Shown one piece after another: positions 15,918-23,395 of a stretch of DNA of 64,000 bases. How positions within the stretch are numbered: position 1 is the first letter of the stretch; each line of letters starts with the position of its first letter. The notes under the pieces are model-generated. The model was not told where the DNA came from and did not search any database. It was given only the letters and a program-made list of their open reading frames with translations. Position numbers and translations under genes: made by a program. Source of the DNA: Saccharibacillus sp. CPCC 101409 (GTDB lineage Bacteria; Bacillota; Bacilli; Paenibacillales; Paenibacillaceae); contig NZ_JAULSA010000003.1 in NCBI RefSeq assembly GCF_030518235.1, positions 124,001 through 188,000 on the forward strand, written 5' to 3'.

Positions 15918-16991
15918 ATGCTGACAGCCGTTTCGATCATCGCGCTGCTCGCCGCAATCGCAATTGCGCTCACGGTCAAACTGCCGAAGGTGCCGGCGGC
16001 TTCCGGCGGAAGCGTGATGGCGCTGGCGATTTTTACGCAGGGCGTGATGGTGCATTTTGCGGGCAAAGGCTCGCCGGGCGTGCGGGTCTTCGCCGCGCTG
16101 ACGCTTGTGCTCTGGCTGCTGCACGGCGCCGCTTATCTGTCGGCGCTGCGCTTCGGCCGCTTCAGGGAGTCGTACTGGAACGATCCGATCGGGCGCTTCG
16201 CCATCGGGACGTGGGTGGCGGGAACGTCCTCGGCGCTGACGGCGGCCCATGTGAACTTCGCGGAACTGCATCCGGTGCTGCTGGTGCTGAGCATCGGCAA
16301 TGCGGGTTTCCTGATCTTCTACCTGTTCGCGGCGGCGCTCGCCGCCGGCCAGATCGCGGCCGAACGGCTGCACGGCAGGCTGCACGGCGCGATCCTGCTG
16401 ACGACGGTGTCCGTGCAGTCCGTCTCCCTGCTGCTGCACGAAGTGTTCGGCGCGCGGGAGTATATGATCTATCGGGTACTGGTGCTGCTGGGCGTTATGT
16501 TCTATATCGCCGGCATGGCGCTGCTTGCGCTCCGCTACAGCCGAAAAGGCTGGAAGCTGACCGAAGACTGGCTGGACACCAACTGCATCATGTACGGAGC
16601 GGCCGCGATTACGGGAGCGGCGGCGCTGCAATCCTACGTGTTTCCGAGCGGGCTGCTGCTCGGCATCTGGGTCTTCGCGCTCCTGATGCTGCTGCTGGTC
16701 GAAGGCGCGGAACTGGTCCGCGCCGCACTCCGTATCCGCAGGTCCGGTTGGGCCAAAGGAATCGGCGTTTACGCTCCGGTCCAGTGGACGAGATTGTTTA
16801 CGCTCGGCATGTTCTACTTCTTCACTTCACAGGGCGAGCGGATCTTCCCAAAAGGAGACGGCGCGGCGGCGGGCGTTCTGCACGAGCTGCGCGGCTGGGT
16901 GCTAAACGGAGGAGCGTGGGGGATTGCGGCGCTGCTGGCGGTGGAGGTTGGGTTGTGGGTGAGTAGGATGGCTAAGAGTAAGAATAGTTAA
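15918..16991 (+). CDS. Polytopic membrane protein of unknown function
   Basis: This is a 357-residue protein with about ten predicted membrane spans, from MLTAVSIIALLAAIAIALTV to the final IAALLAVEVGLWVSRMAKS. Short charged loops such as KLPKVP and RLHGRLHG separate them. No catalytic or transport motif was recognised. A GGGAGGTG site lies 8-10 bp before the ATG. Its position 49 bp after the GDSL hydrolase suggests one transcript. Confidence 0.75.
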   Translation: MLTAVSIIALLAAIAIALTVKLPKVPAASGGSVMALAIFTQGVMVHFAGKGSPGVRVFAALTLVLWLLHGAAYLSALRFGRFRESYWNDPIGRFAIGTWVAGTSSALTAAHVNFAELHPVLLVLSIGNAGFLIFYLFAAALAAGQIAAERLHGRLHGAILLTTVSVQSVSLLLHEVFGAREYMIYRVLVLLGVMFYIAGMALLALRYSRKGWKLTEDWLDTNCIMYGAAAITGAAALQSYVFPSGLLLGIWVFALLMLLLVEGAELVRAALRIRRSGWAKGIGVYAPVQWTRLFTLGMFYFFTSQGERIFPKGDGAAAGVLHELRGWVLNGGAWGIAALLAVEVGLWVSRMAKSKNS

Positions 16992-17016
16992 CTCTTATTT
17001 GTTGGTTTTTTGTTGG
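16973..17016 (+). terminator. Weak hairpin at the end of the membrane protein gene
   Basis: TAAGAGT (16973-16979) pairs with ACTCTTA (16991-16997), followed by T-rich sequence with a run of six T near 17010. The 5' arm lies inside the coding end. Confidence 0.45.
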
Positions 17017-17116
17017 GTTTTCGGTAGCTTTACTCAACGAGCAAAATCGTCCGGAAAATGCAAAAGTTATATTCAAAAGTATCGTAGAGAGACCTTTTAC
17101 GCTGCTCAGGCAGCCT

Positions 17117-17632
17117 ATGGATTTTATGGACGACCTGCCGATCGATCTGCCTTCGCCGGAGTTGACCCGTTCCATACGCCGCATAGACCAGCAGATTCGG
17201 CGTTCTTGGACGGATAAGAATATCGAGCAGGCGTATGTTCAACTGCTGGAATATATCCGGCTGCTGCTGGAACTTGTACAGGAGGCGGATAAAGAAGAGC
17301 TTCAAAATCGGATTGTCGCCAAACTTCTGGCGAGTCGTTTTAACGAAATATCGACGCAGGAAGCCGGCAGCCGCTTTTCGGCCGTAAAGATCGAAGTCCA
17401 TACCTCCTCCGAAGCGGCGGAGATTCTTGGAGTCAGCGACCAGACTGTGCGAAGATGGTGCGATCGCGGCAAATATCCCGAAGCGTATCAGACCGACGGC
17501 GGCCATTGGAGAATTCCCAAAAAGTATTTCAAAATCACACTCGATCAAGCCAGAAATCGGCACGAATTCGAACAGCAGTTGAACCGTTTGAACGAGAGCA
17601 AAGGGGAGGCCGACGAGAGTGAATTTCTCTGA
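17117..17632 (+). CDS. Helix-turn-helix protein of excisionase type
   Basis: This is a 171-residue protein. The C-terminal third carries the MerR/excisionase-like DNA-binding motif HTSSEAAEILGVSDQTVRRW followed by GHWRIPKKYF. The N-terminal part (residues 1-90) is helical and acidic, perhaps for dimerisation. Proteins of this layout are often the DNA-binding half of a two-gene module whose second gene overlaps. Here only a 10-codon frame follows (GTG at 17620 in another frame behind GGGGAGG, stopping near 17652). The partner is therefore either absent or lost. The start ATG has a weak ribosome site, and ATG 17126 is an alternative. Confidence 0.7.
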   Translation: MDFMDDLPIDLPSPELTRSIRRIDQQIRRSWTDKNIEQAYVQLLEYIRLLLELVQEADKEELQNRIVAKLLASRFNEISTQEAGSRFSAVKIEVHTSSEAAEILGVSDQTVRRWCDRGKYPEAYQTDGGHWRIPKKYFKITLDQARNRHEFEQQLNRLNESKGEADESEFL

Positions 17633-17748
17633 GTCTCCCTCTTTTTCGTGAGCAGCAATACCAAGCGCTTTCCCGAACAGATCGGTTCTATCCAAAGAAT
17701 CGGACCGGGTACGTTCTATCATTACATCACAGAAGGAGATTTTGATTC

Positions 17749-18801
17749 ATGACCCGATTCGAATGCGATTATACCCAGGGCGCTCATCCGCGCATTCTCC
17801 AGCGGCTGCTGGAGACCAATATGGAACAAACGAGCGGCTACGGCACCGACGAATACTGCGAACGAGCGCGCGCGCATATCCGCCGCGAGTGCGGTACGGA
17901 GCAGGCGGACGTGCACTTTCTGGTCGGCGGAACGCAGACCAATACGACCGTGATCGCGGCGCTGCTGCGTCCGCATCAGGGCGTGCTGTCCGCGGAAACC
18001 GGACATATCGCCGGACACGAGACGGGCGCGATCGAATCGACCGGACATAAAGTGCTGACGCTGCCGAGCGACGACGGGAAGATTACGGCGGAGCAGGTGC
18101 GCCGCGCGTACGACGCCCACTGGAACGACGCTACGCACGAACATATCGTGCAGCCGGGCATGGTCTATATCTCGCAGTCCACGGAGAACGGGACGATCTA
18201 CTCGCTCGCCGAGCTGGAGGCGTTGAGCGCGGTTTGCCGGGCATGCGGCCTGCCGCTGTTCGTCGACGGCGCGCGGCTCGGCTATGCGCTGGCGGCGGAA
18301 GGCGCGGACGTTACGCTGCCGGATCTGGCGCGGCTGTGCGACGTGTTCTACATCGGGGGGACGAAGGTCGGCGCGCTGATGGGCGAAGCGGTCGTGATTC
18401 TAAACGAAGCGCTGAAACGCGATTTCCGTTATATGATCAAGCAGCGCGGCGGCATGCTGGCGAAAGGACGACTGCTCGGCATCCAATTCGAGACGCTGTT
18501 CGAGGACGGGCTGTACTTCGAGATTTCGCGCAGCGCGGTGGAACTTGCAATGAAGCTGCACCGGGCGCTGGCGGAGATGGGTTTTAGCTTCCGCTACGAC
18601 TCGCCGACCAACCAGCAGTTCCCGATCCTGCCGGACGGGATGCTGGACGGACTGCGGGAGAAGCATGCTTTTTCGACGTGGGAAAAAATCGACGATTCGC
18701 ACACGGCGGTCCGCTTCTGCACAAGCTGGGCGACGACGGAGAGCGAGATCGACGAGCTGATCGGGGATTTGCGGCGGCTGCGCGGACTGACGGGTGATTA
18801 A
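17749..18801 (+). CDS. Threonine aldolase family PLP enzyme
   Basis: This 350-residue fold-type I enzyme cleaves L-threonine or allo-threonine to glycine and acetaldehyde. FVDGARLGYA carries Asp173, which contacts the PLP ring nitrogen. YIGGTKVGAL carries Lys206, the Schiff-base lysine. GGTQTNTTVI (60-69) binds the phosphate. Length is normal. AGAAGGAG sits 9 bp before the ATG. It is monocistronic as far as visible. Substrate strictness (low-specificity type) is inferred from the family. Confidence 0.92.
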   Translation: MTRFECDYTQGAHPRILQRLLETNMEQTSGYGTDEYCERARAHIRRECGTEQADVHFLVGGTQTNTTVIAALLRPHQGVLSAETGHIAGHETGAIESTGHKVLTLPSDDGKITAEQVRRAYDAHWNDATHEHIVQPGMVYISQSTENGTIYSLAELEALSAVCRACGLPLFVDGARLGYALAAEGADVTLPDLARLCDVFYIGGTKVGALMGEAVVILNEALKRDFRYMIKQRGGMLAKGRLLGIQFETLFEDGLYFEISRSAVELAMKLHRALAEMGFSFRYDSPTNQQFPILPDGMLDGLREKHAFSTWEKIDDSHTAVRFCTSWATTESEIDELIGDLRRLRGLTGD

Positions 18802-18849
18802 GGAATAAGATACCGCGTGCCGAAGCGTTCTCTATAGGGAGTACAGCTG

Positions 18850-19039
18850 GAATAAAGTGCGGAAATCCACTTGCTTTCCGACTCTGAACGCTGCTTCACT
18901 TTATAACATGCAAAAATCCACTTTATCTACGGAAAAACGGCTAAAAGATCCTTTTTCCGAGGAATAAAGTGGGTTTTTGCGCTTTATTGGCTCTCGGTAG
19001 CCGTCAGGCGGTCAGAAGATGGATTTTTGCACTTCATCG
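18850..19039. repeat. Repeat element B: four 27-bp units
   Basis: Four related 27-bp near-palindromic units start at about 18850, 18901, 18963 and 19013, spaced about 51/62/50. Each is like AATAAAGTGG...GCGCTTTATTG. The first two are inverted relative to the last two. The sequence differs from element A but the spacing is the same. The element fills most of the 551-bp gap between the threonine aldolase and the TetR gene. The rest (19040-19300) shows no gene I trust. Confidence 0.8.
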
Positions 19040-19352
19040 GCTCCCTTACGCTTCCGCGCTTCGCTGGCAGTGATGACGGTAAGCGGGCTGTGGTGGATTG
19101 AAAGGGAAAACGAAAAGTCGGCTCCGTTTCGATTTTCACCCTGAGTATCTTCAGAATCGTTTACGCGCCAAAGCCGCTGCTAAACTACGCAGAGTTCGGC
19201 AAGACGAAGATGGAGACGTTGAAATTCCGCTGCGGAACAGGATTATTCAAGCAGTTCGCTCAGAAGGATGTTATTTTTTGAAGAAATACTGGACTGAACG
19301 TTCCGAAAAGAGTATACTGCCTTCCATGACGAACGACAGAGGAGGAGCAAGG

Positions 19353-19928
19353 ATGGCACGAACCCGGGAATTCGATCGCGCACGGGTGCTGCACAAGGCG
19401 ATGCTGCTGTTCTGGGAAAAAGGCTACGACGCCACGAGCATGGCCGATCTGCTGGAGACGATGGGCATCAGCCGGTCCAGTCTGTACGAGACGTTTACGG
19501 ACAAGCACAATTTGTACCTGGAAGCCACGCAGCTGTACAGGGGGACGAGCCGGGAGAAGCGGCGATTCCTGCTGGAATCGAAGTCGGCCAAAGAGGGCAT
19601 CCGCCTTTATTTTGAGCGGCATATCGACGGTTCGTTTCGCGAAGATACTCCGATGGGCTGTCTGGTCACGAACACGATTGTCACGGTCGATTCGCCCGAC
19701 GACGAGATCAACCGGCTGATGCGCATTCATTTCGACGAGCTGCGGATTGCGTTTCGCGAGCTGCTGCAGCGGGGGCAGGAGTCGGGCGAAATCTCGCCGG
19801 ACAAGGATGTCGACAATCTTGCGTACATGCTGCTGACGATCAATCACGGCATCAACGTCGCGTCCAAACTGAACAACAGCCGGGAACGGGCGGAGTCGAT
19901 GATCGAGATGGTTCTTGGCATGCTGTGA
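19353..19928 (+). CDS. TetR-family repressor
   Basis: This is a 191-residue protein. The helix-turn-helix is TSMADLLETMGISRSSLYETF, followed by a C-terminal ligand domain. GGAGGAGCAAGG sets the start at ATG 19353. The frame is open 85 codons further up but without ribosome site or TetR similarity. A TATACT -10 lies at about 19313, with the palindrome GAACGTTC just upstream, a plausible self-operator. It precedes an MFS efflux-type transporter by 94 bp, so it likely represses that gene too. Confidence 0.88.
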   Translation: MARTREFDRARVLHKAMLLFWEKGYDATSMADLLETMGISRSSLYETFTDKHNLYLEATQLYRGTSREKRRFLLESKSAKEGIRLYFERHIDGSFREDTPMGCLVTNTIVTVDSPDDEINRLMRIHFDELRIAFRELLQRGQESGEISPDKDVDNLAYMLLTINHGINVASKLNNSRERAESMIEMVLGML

Positions 19929-20022
19929 AAAAAAGCAGGGTGCCGGGAGCTGTTTTTTTGCCCTTTTCGGAACGATTGGTCCGGAAAGTGAAATAAAGAG
20001 ATCCGAAGGAGAGTGACCGAGG

Positions 20023-21333
20023 ATGAACACGAACGAACAGGCAGGCGCACGATTGGAGAAAAATAAAACGGAAGCGGCGGTCCCGGTTCGGGGCGCAGCG
20101 GCTCCGGCCGACATCCCGGCCTGGCTGCTGATCTTCCTGGCCGCCGCCTGCGGAATCATCGTCGCCAATTTGTATTACGCGCAGCCGCTGGTCGAGCCGA
20201 TCCGGCAGACTATCGGGTTGTCCGCCGGATCGGCCGGGCTGATCGTTACGCTGACGCAGATCGGCTACGCAGCCGGCCTGCTGCTGCTCGTGCCGCTGGG
20301 CGACATTCTGGAGAACCGCCGGCTGGTCGCGTCGCTGCTGCTGTTTACCGTTCTGGCCCTGACGCTGTCCTCCGTCGCCGGCAGCGCGCCGCTGTTCCTG
20401 CTGGCCGCCATGCTGATCGGACTCGGCTCGGTCGCCGCGCAGATCCTGGTTCCGTACGCTTCGCATCTGGCGTCCGACGAGAATCGCGGCCGGGTCGTCG
20501 GCAATGTCATGAGCGGCCTTACGCTCGGCATCATGCTGGCGCGTCCCGTCTCCAGCCTGCTCGCCGGCTGGCTGGGCTGGCGCTCGGTGTTCGCGGTCTC
20601 CGCCGCGCTGATTCTGACGCTTGCGCTTGTGCTGCTGCGCGTGCTGCCCGCGCGCAGGCCGCAGGCGGGGATTGCTTATCCCGCGCTGCTCCGCTCCATG
20701 GGGCGGCTGCTGCTGACGGCGCCCGTTCTGCGCCGCCGCGCGCTGTACCACGCCTGCATGTTCGGCGCGTTCAGCCTGTTCTGGACCACCGCGCCCCTGC
20801 TGCTGGGCGGACCGGTCTTTCATTTTACGCAAACGGGCATCGCCCTGTTTGCGCTGGTCGGCGTCGCCGGAGCCGTCGCCGCTCCGATCGCCGGCCGCGT
20901 AGCGGATCGCGGCCTGGTCCGCCCTGCGACCGGAATCGCGCTCGCGATGGCCGCGGTCGCGGCGCTGCTGCCCATGTTCGTGCAGACGCGCTCGGTCTTG
21001 ACGGTCGGCCTGCTGCTGGCGGCCGCGGTGCTGCTCGACTTTGGCGTGTCGGCCAACCTGATCCTGAGCCAGCGCGAAATCTTCGCGATCGGAGCCGAGT
21101 ACCGCAGCCGCCTGAACGGACTGTTCATGGCGATCTTTTTTCTCGGCGGGGCGGCCGGCTCCGCAGTGGGCGCCTGGGCTTTCGCCGCCGGCGGCTGGAA
21201 GCTGGCGATGATGATCGCGGCGGCGCTTCCGCTGCTGGCGCTGGGGTATTACGGGACGGAAAGCAGAGTCGAACGACGGACGGAGCGGCTGCTGGAGCGC
21301 GCGAGTGAGAGGCGAGATGGAGCGAAGCGTTAA
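20023..21333 (+). CDS. MFS transporter, drug-efflux type
   Basis: This is a 436-residue protein with 12 predicted spans, after a cytoplasmic N-terminal stretch of about 30 residues. [12 protein letters not shown] after span 1 and [14 protein letters not shown] in the span-5 region are typical of proton-driven drug exporters (DHA1-like). AAGGAGAG lies before ATG 20023. It is downstream of a TetR repressor, which fits inducible efflux. A weak A/T hairpin (about 19925-19960) lies between the two genes. The substrate is unknown. Confidence 0.88.
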   Translation: MNTNEQAGARLEKNKTEAAVPVRGAAAPADIPAWLLIFLAAACGIIVANLYYAQPLVEPIRQTIGLSAGSAGLIVTLTQIGYAAGLLLLVPLGDILENRRLVASLLLFTVLALTLSSVAGSAPLFLLAAMLIGLGSVAAQILVPYASHLASDENRGRVVGNVMSGLTLGIMLARPVSSLLAGWLGWRSVFAVSAALILTLALVLLRVLPARRPQAGIAYPALLRSMGRLLLTAPVLRRRALYHACMFGAFSLFWTTAPLLLGGPVFHFTQTGIALFALVGVAGAVAAPIAGRVADRGLVRPATGIALAMAAVAALLPMFVQTRSVLTVGLLLAAAVLLDFGVSANLILSQREIFAIGAEYRSRLNGLFMAIFFLGGAAGSAVGAWAFAAGGWKLAMMIAAALPLLALGYYGTESRVERRTERLLERASERRDGAKR

Positions 21334-21345
21334 ACGTGCAGCGCG

Positions 21346-21455
21346 GTGCGTTCTACCGCTCGGGAGCTTTTTTCGTCGTTTTCCTTCTGTACCTCGGTCC
21401 CGCCGATCCTGCTCGGCCTTCTAGCGGATTGCATGTCCGTGAGAAGGCCTTTTTC
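21346..21455 (+). terminator. Two terminators after the MFS gene
   Basis: A short GCTC/GAGC hairpin with TTTTTT (about 21357-21372) is followed by GGCCTTCT (21415-21422) pairing with AGAAGGCC (21442-21449) and TTTTTC. The rest of the gap to 21687 is AT-rich, with a weak TTTACT/TATAAG promoter near 21610-21645. Confidence 0.7.
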
Positions 21456-21686
21456 GGCTCTAGTACTATGCATGATTTTCTGTAGATTAGATTAACGGCT
21501 CGCCCAGTCGCGAGATAACGCATGAAAATTTCTGGATTTTATTCTAGAATGCCTTAGCCTTACTTGAGAGATTCGCTATATCCTTTTGCCAACCATACTT
21601 ATACCCTGTTTTTTTACTTTACAATGTTTATAAATATAAGATGGCAGCACGCTAAGAATTAGGGAAGCAGCGGAAGGGATGGCGAG

Positions 21687-22859
21687 ATGGAAAATAAAAT
21701 GTTCGAACTGGAAGATAACGAAGTATGTCTATGCGATTCTAATCGAAAATATAAAAACTGTTGCAAAAAACGAGGCATCCAGTGGCTGCACGACGGTAAA
21801 GGAAATGCGATACGCAAGTTCTCTTTGGGAGAAGAACTAATGGAGAACTTTGAAAGTTTAAAAGAGCGCTTTACTTAACTATACGGTAGGGACGTAAACG
21901 ATAACGATCATGTGTTTTGGAGTATGTACGAGGAGAGTAACCAACATGCAAAGCATGCCGTACAATTGATGAGACGTGCTGGAGTTGGCGAAGCTTTGAT
22001 TTACGCTTACATGGAGAGTGGTTGGCTGATTACTTCAGAGAATGTCCACCTTGCACCGCCGGGCTACGTTAAAGAGTTTGAAGGATATGTCAAGGAATAT
22101 CAAAATGCAATGAATGAACCTCTGAAAGACAACCAAATCAACGTGCTGCTTCTAGTAAGTATCGCTAATGATATCTTAAAAGATCTAGCGTTCAAGCTAA
22201 GAACTAACTTGCGTGATGCTTATAACTATTTCATCAAAAAGCATCTTGAAGGCAATAAAGATTTCTTTAATTACGAAGTGAATTCTGTTTTGGATTACGG
22301 CGGTCTATGCGCCATGAAGACGTTGAATAATCTGGAATCCATTCATAAGCTGGCCGAACATGAGCTCGAAGAAAATATACTCGCCACTTCTCGATCTATT
22401 TTTGAAAGCTATCTTTATATGGTGGCTCTGAATCGATCCGAAGAATTCTTTGAAGAGAATATTTTGAATGCCAACCACGAACAGCCGGTCAGCATCGCTT
22501 CTTTGGCGAAGCAAAGCAAGTATAGGCAAGACAGACAGTTATACAATTCGTTTTTTAGAGAATCCTCCCGATTTGTACACCTTGATGTGCTTAGCGCCCA
22601 AGCTTATTTCAAAGAATATCAACCGTTCACCGAAATTAATCGTTCGTTAATCGCTTATGTCATAGGCGTCACATTCGCTGTGCTTAATTTAGAGCAAATC
22701 TCGATGTTCAAAGAATGCGACGATCAATTCTGCAAAGACATCTCTTATTTAGTCGAACACGCTAAAAAGGATTTGCTGGACGGTTACCGACTTATTGCAA
22801 GCATACCGTCATCGCAAAGCGGAATGTACGATAAATTGAAGCAAAGACTAGAGAACTGA
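21687..22859 (+). pseudogene. SEC-C / DUF5677 protein interrupted by one in-frame stop
   Basis: Codons 1-63 encode a SEC-C zinc motif (CLCDSNRKYKNCCKKR). A TAA stop follows at 21876-21878. The same frame then runs open from 21879 to 22859 without any further stop and encodes a helical protein resembling DUF5677 (EENILATSRSIFESYLYMVALNRSEEFF). SEC-C plus DUF5677 in one chain of about 390 residues is a known arrangement. A GTG at 21912 could restart translation but has no ribosome site. One base change (ACT TAA CTA) explains the break. It is AT-rich against its neighbours and probably acquired. An assembly error or readthrough cannot be excluded. Confidence 0.7.
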
Positions 22860-22870
22860 GAGTATCTTTC

Positions 22871-22880
22871 ATGCTATAAT
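22871..22880 (+). promoter_or_regulatory. Extended -10 promoter of peptide cassette 1
   Basis: TGCTATAAT (22872-22880) matches an extended -10 (TGnTATAAT). It lies 72 bp before the peptide start. No -35 is needed for this class. Confidence 0.6.
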
Positions 22881-22951
22881 GGCAGCAAGACTTTGAGCAG
22901 AAGTGGTGGGACGATCACGGCGTACAGCCTTCCGTAAAGGAGGTGAAGGCC

Positions 22952-23086
22952 ATGATCATTCTCGCGGAGCTGGTAGATGTTCTGAAAAGTATAGCTGCTG
23001 CATTAAGCATTTTGTTTAGCGTGCGGAAGTTGTACCGATTGGTTCGTCGCAAAATCAAGCAGCGCAAGAAAAAACCCACCGCATAA
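22952..23086 (+). CDS. Small amphipathic peptide, cassette 1
   Basis: This is a 44-residue peptide. Residues 1-22 are hydrophobic (MIILAELVDVLKSIAAALSI). The second half is strongly basic (RRKIKQRKKK). AAAGGAGGTGAAGGCC precedes the ATG, an almost ideal ribosome site. It is a paralogue of the peptide at 51515-51655, with 34 of the first 44 positions identical by eye. Upstream sequence and both downstream hairpins are conserved as well. Size, charge and the tight RNA architecture recall membrane-acting type I toxins, but I see no antisense promoter. The function is unproven. Confidence 0.75.
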   Translation: MIILAELVDVLKSIAAALSILFSVRKLYRLVRRKIKQRKKKPTA

Positions 23087-23191
23087 AGGTTGACCGCCTT
23101 CGGTGGGTTTTTCGCATACGCGTATGCCGGGGTGTTCCGCCCGATGTTAAGAGTCCCAGAGCTTTGTCGTTCCAGCGACGAAGCTCTTTTT
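23072..23191 (+). terminator. Two conserved hairpins of cassette 1
   Basis: Hairpin 1 is AAACCCACCG (23072-23081) with CGGTGGGTTT (23101-23110) and T's, and overlaps the last codons of the peptide. Hairpin 2 spans 23158-23187 with loop TTCCAG, followed by TTTTT. Between them is the palindrome GCATACGCGTATGC (23114-23127). Both hairpins and the loop recur in cassette 2. Confidence 0.8.
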
Positions 23192-23218
23192 AATGTAATG
23201 CGTTACATTCAGTATAAT
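23190..23218 (+). promoter_or_regulatory. GH3 promoter with cre-like palindrome
   Basis: AATGTAA (23192-23198) and TTACATT (23203-23209) flank TGCG and lie directly before TATAAT (23213-23218). The core TGTAATGCGTTACA resembles a CcpA/LacI-family operator, except that the centre reads GC where cre sites have CG. It covers the -35/spacer, as expected for a repressor. The remaining bases up to the GH3 start (23219-23395) form an AT-rich leader. Confidence 0.5.
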
Positions 23219-23395
23219 ACCCATTATTTGAATCGCGCAAGCCTCAACAAGTTGATCTCAATAAGATTTTTGATTTATATTAAGCGGAAAAAGATTCCCG
23301 AATCTCACATGAAAACGCCTCCAATTATTCGGGTAGTCCATATGAACGCGTTATCATACAATAAGGCTGAGAACGTCCGTTTAAGGAGGAGAAGT

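Noticed and set aside
19098-19352. N-terminal extension of the TetR protein
   Set aside because: The extra 85 codons have no ribosome site and run through the promoter. The GGAGGAG before 19353 and family length fix the start.
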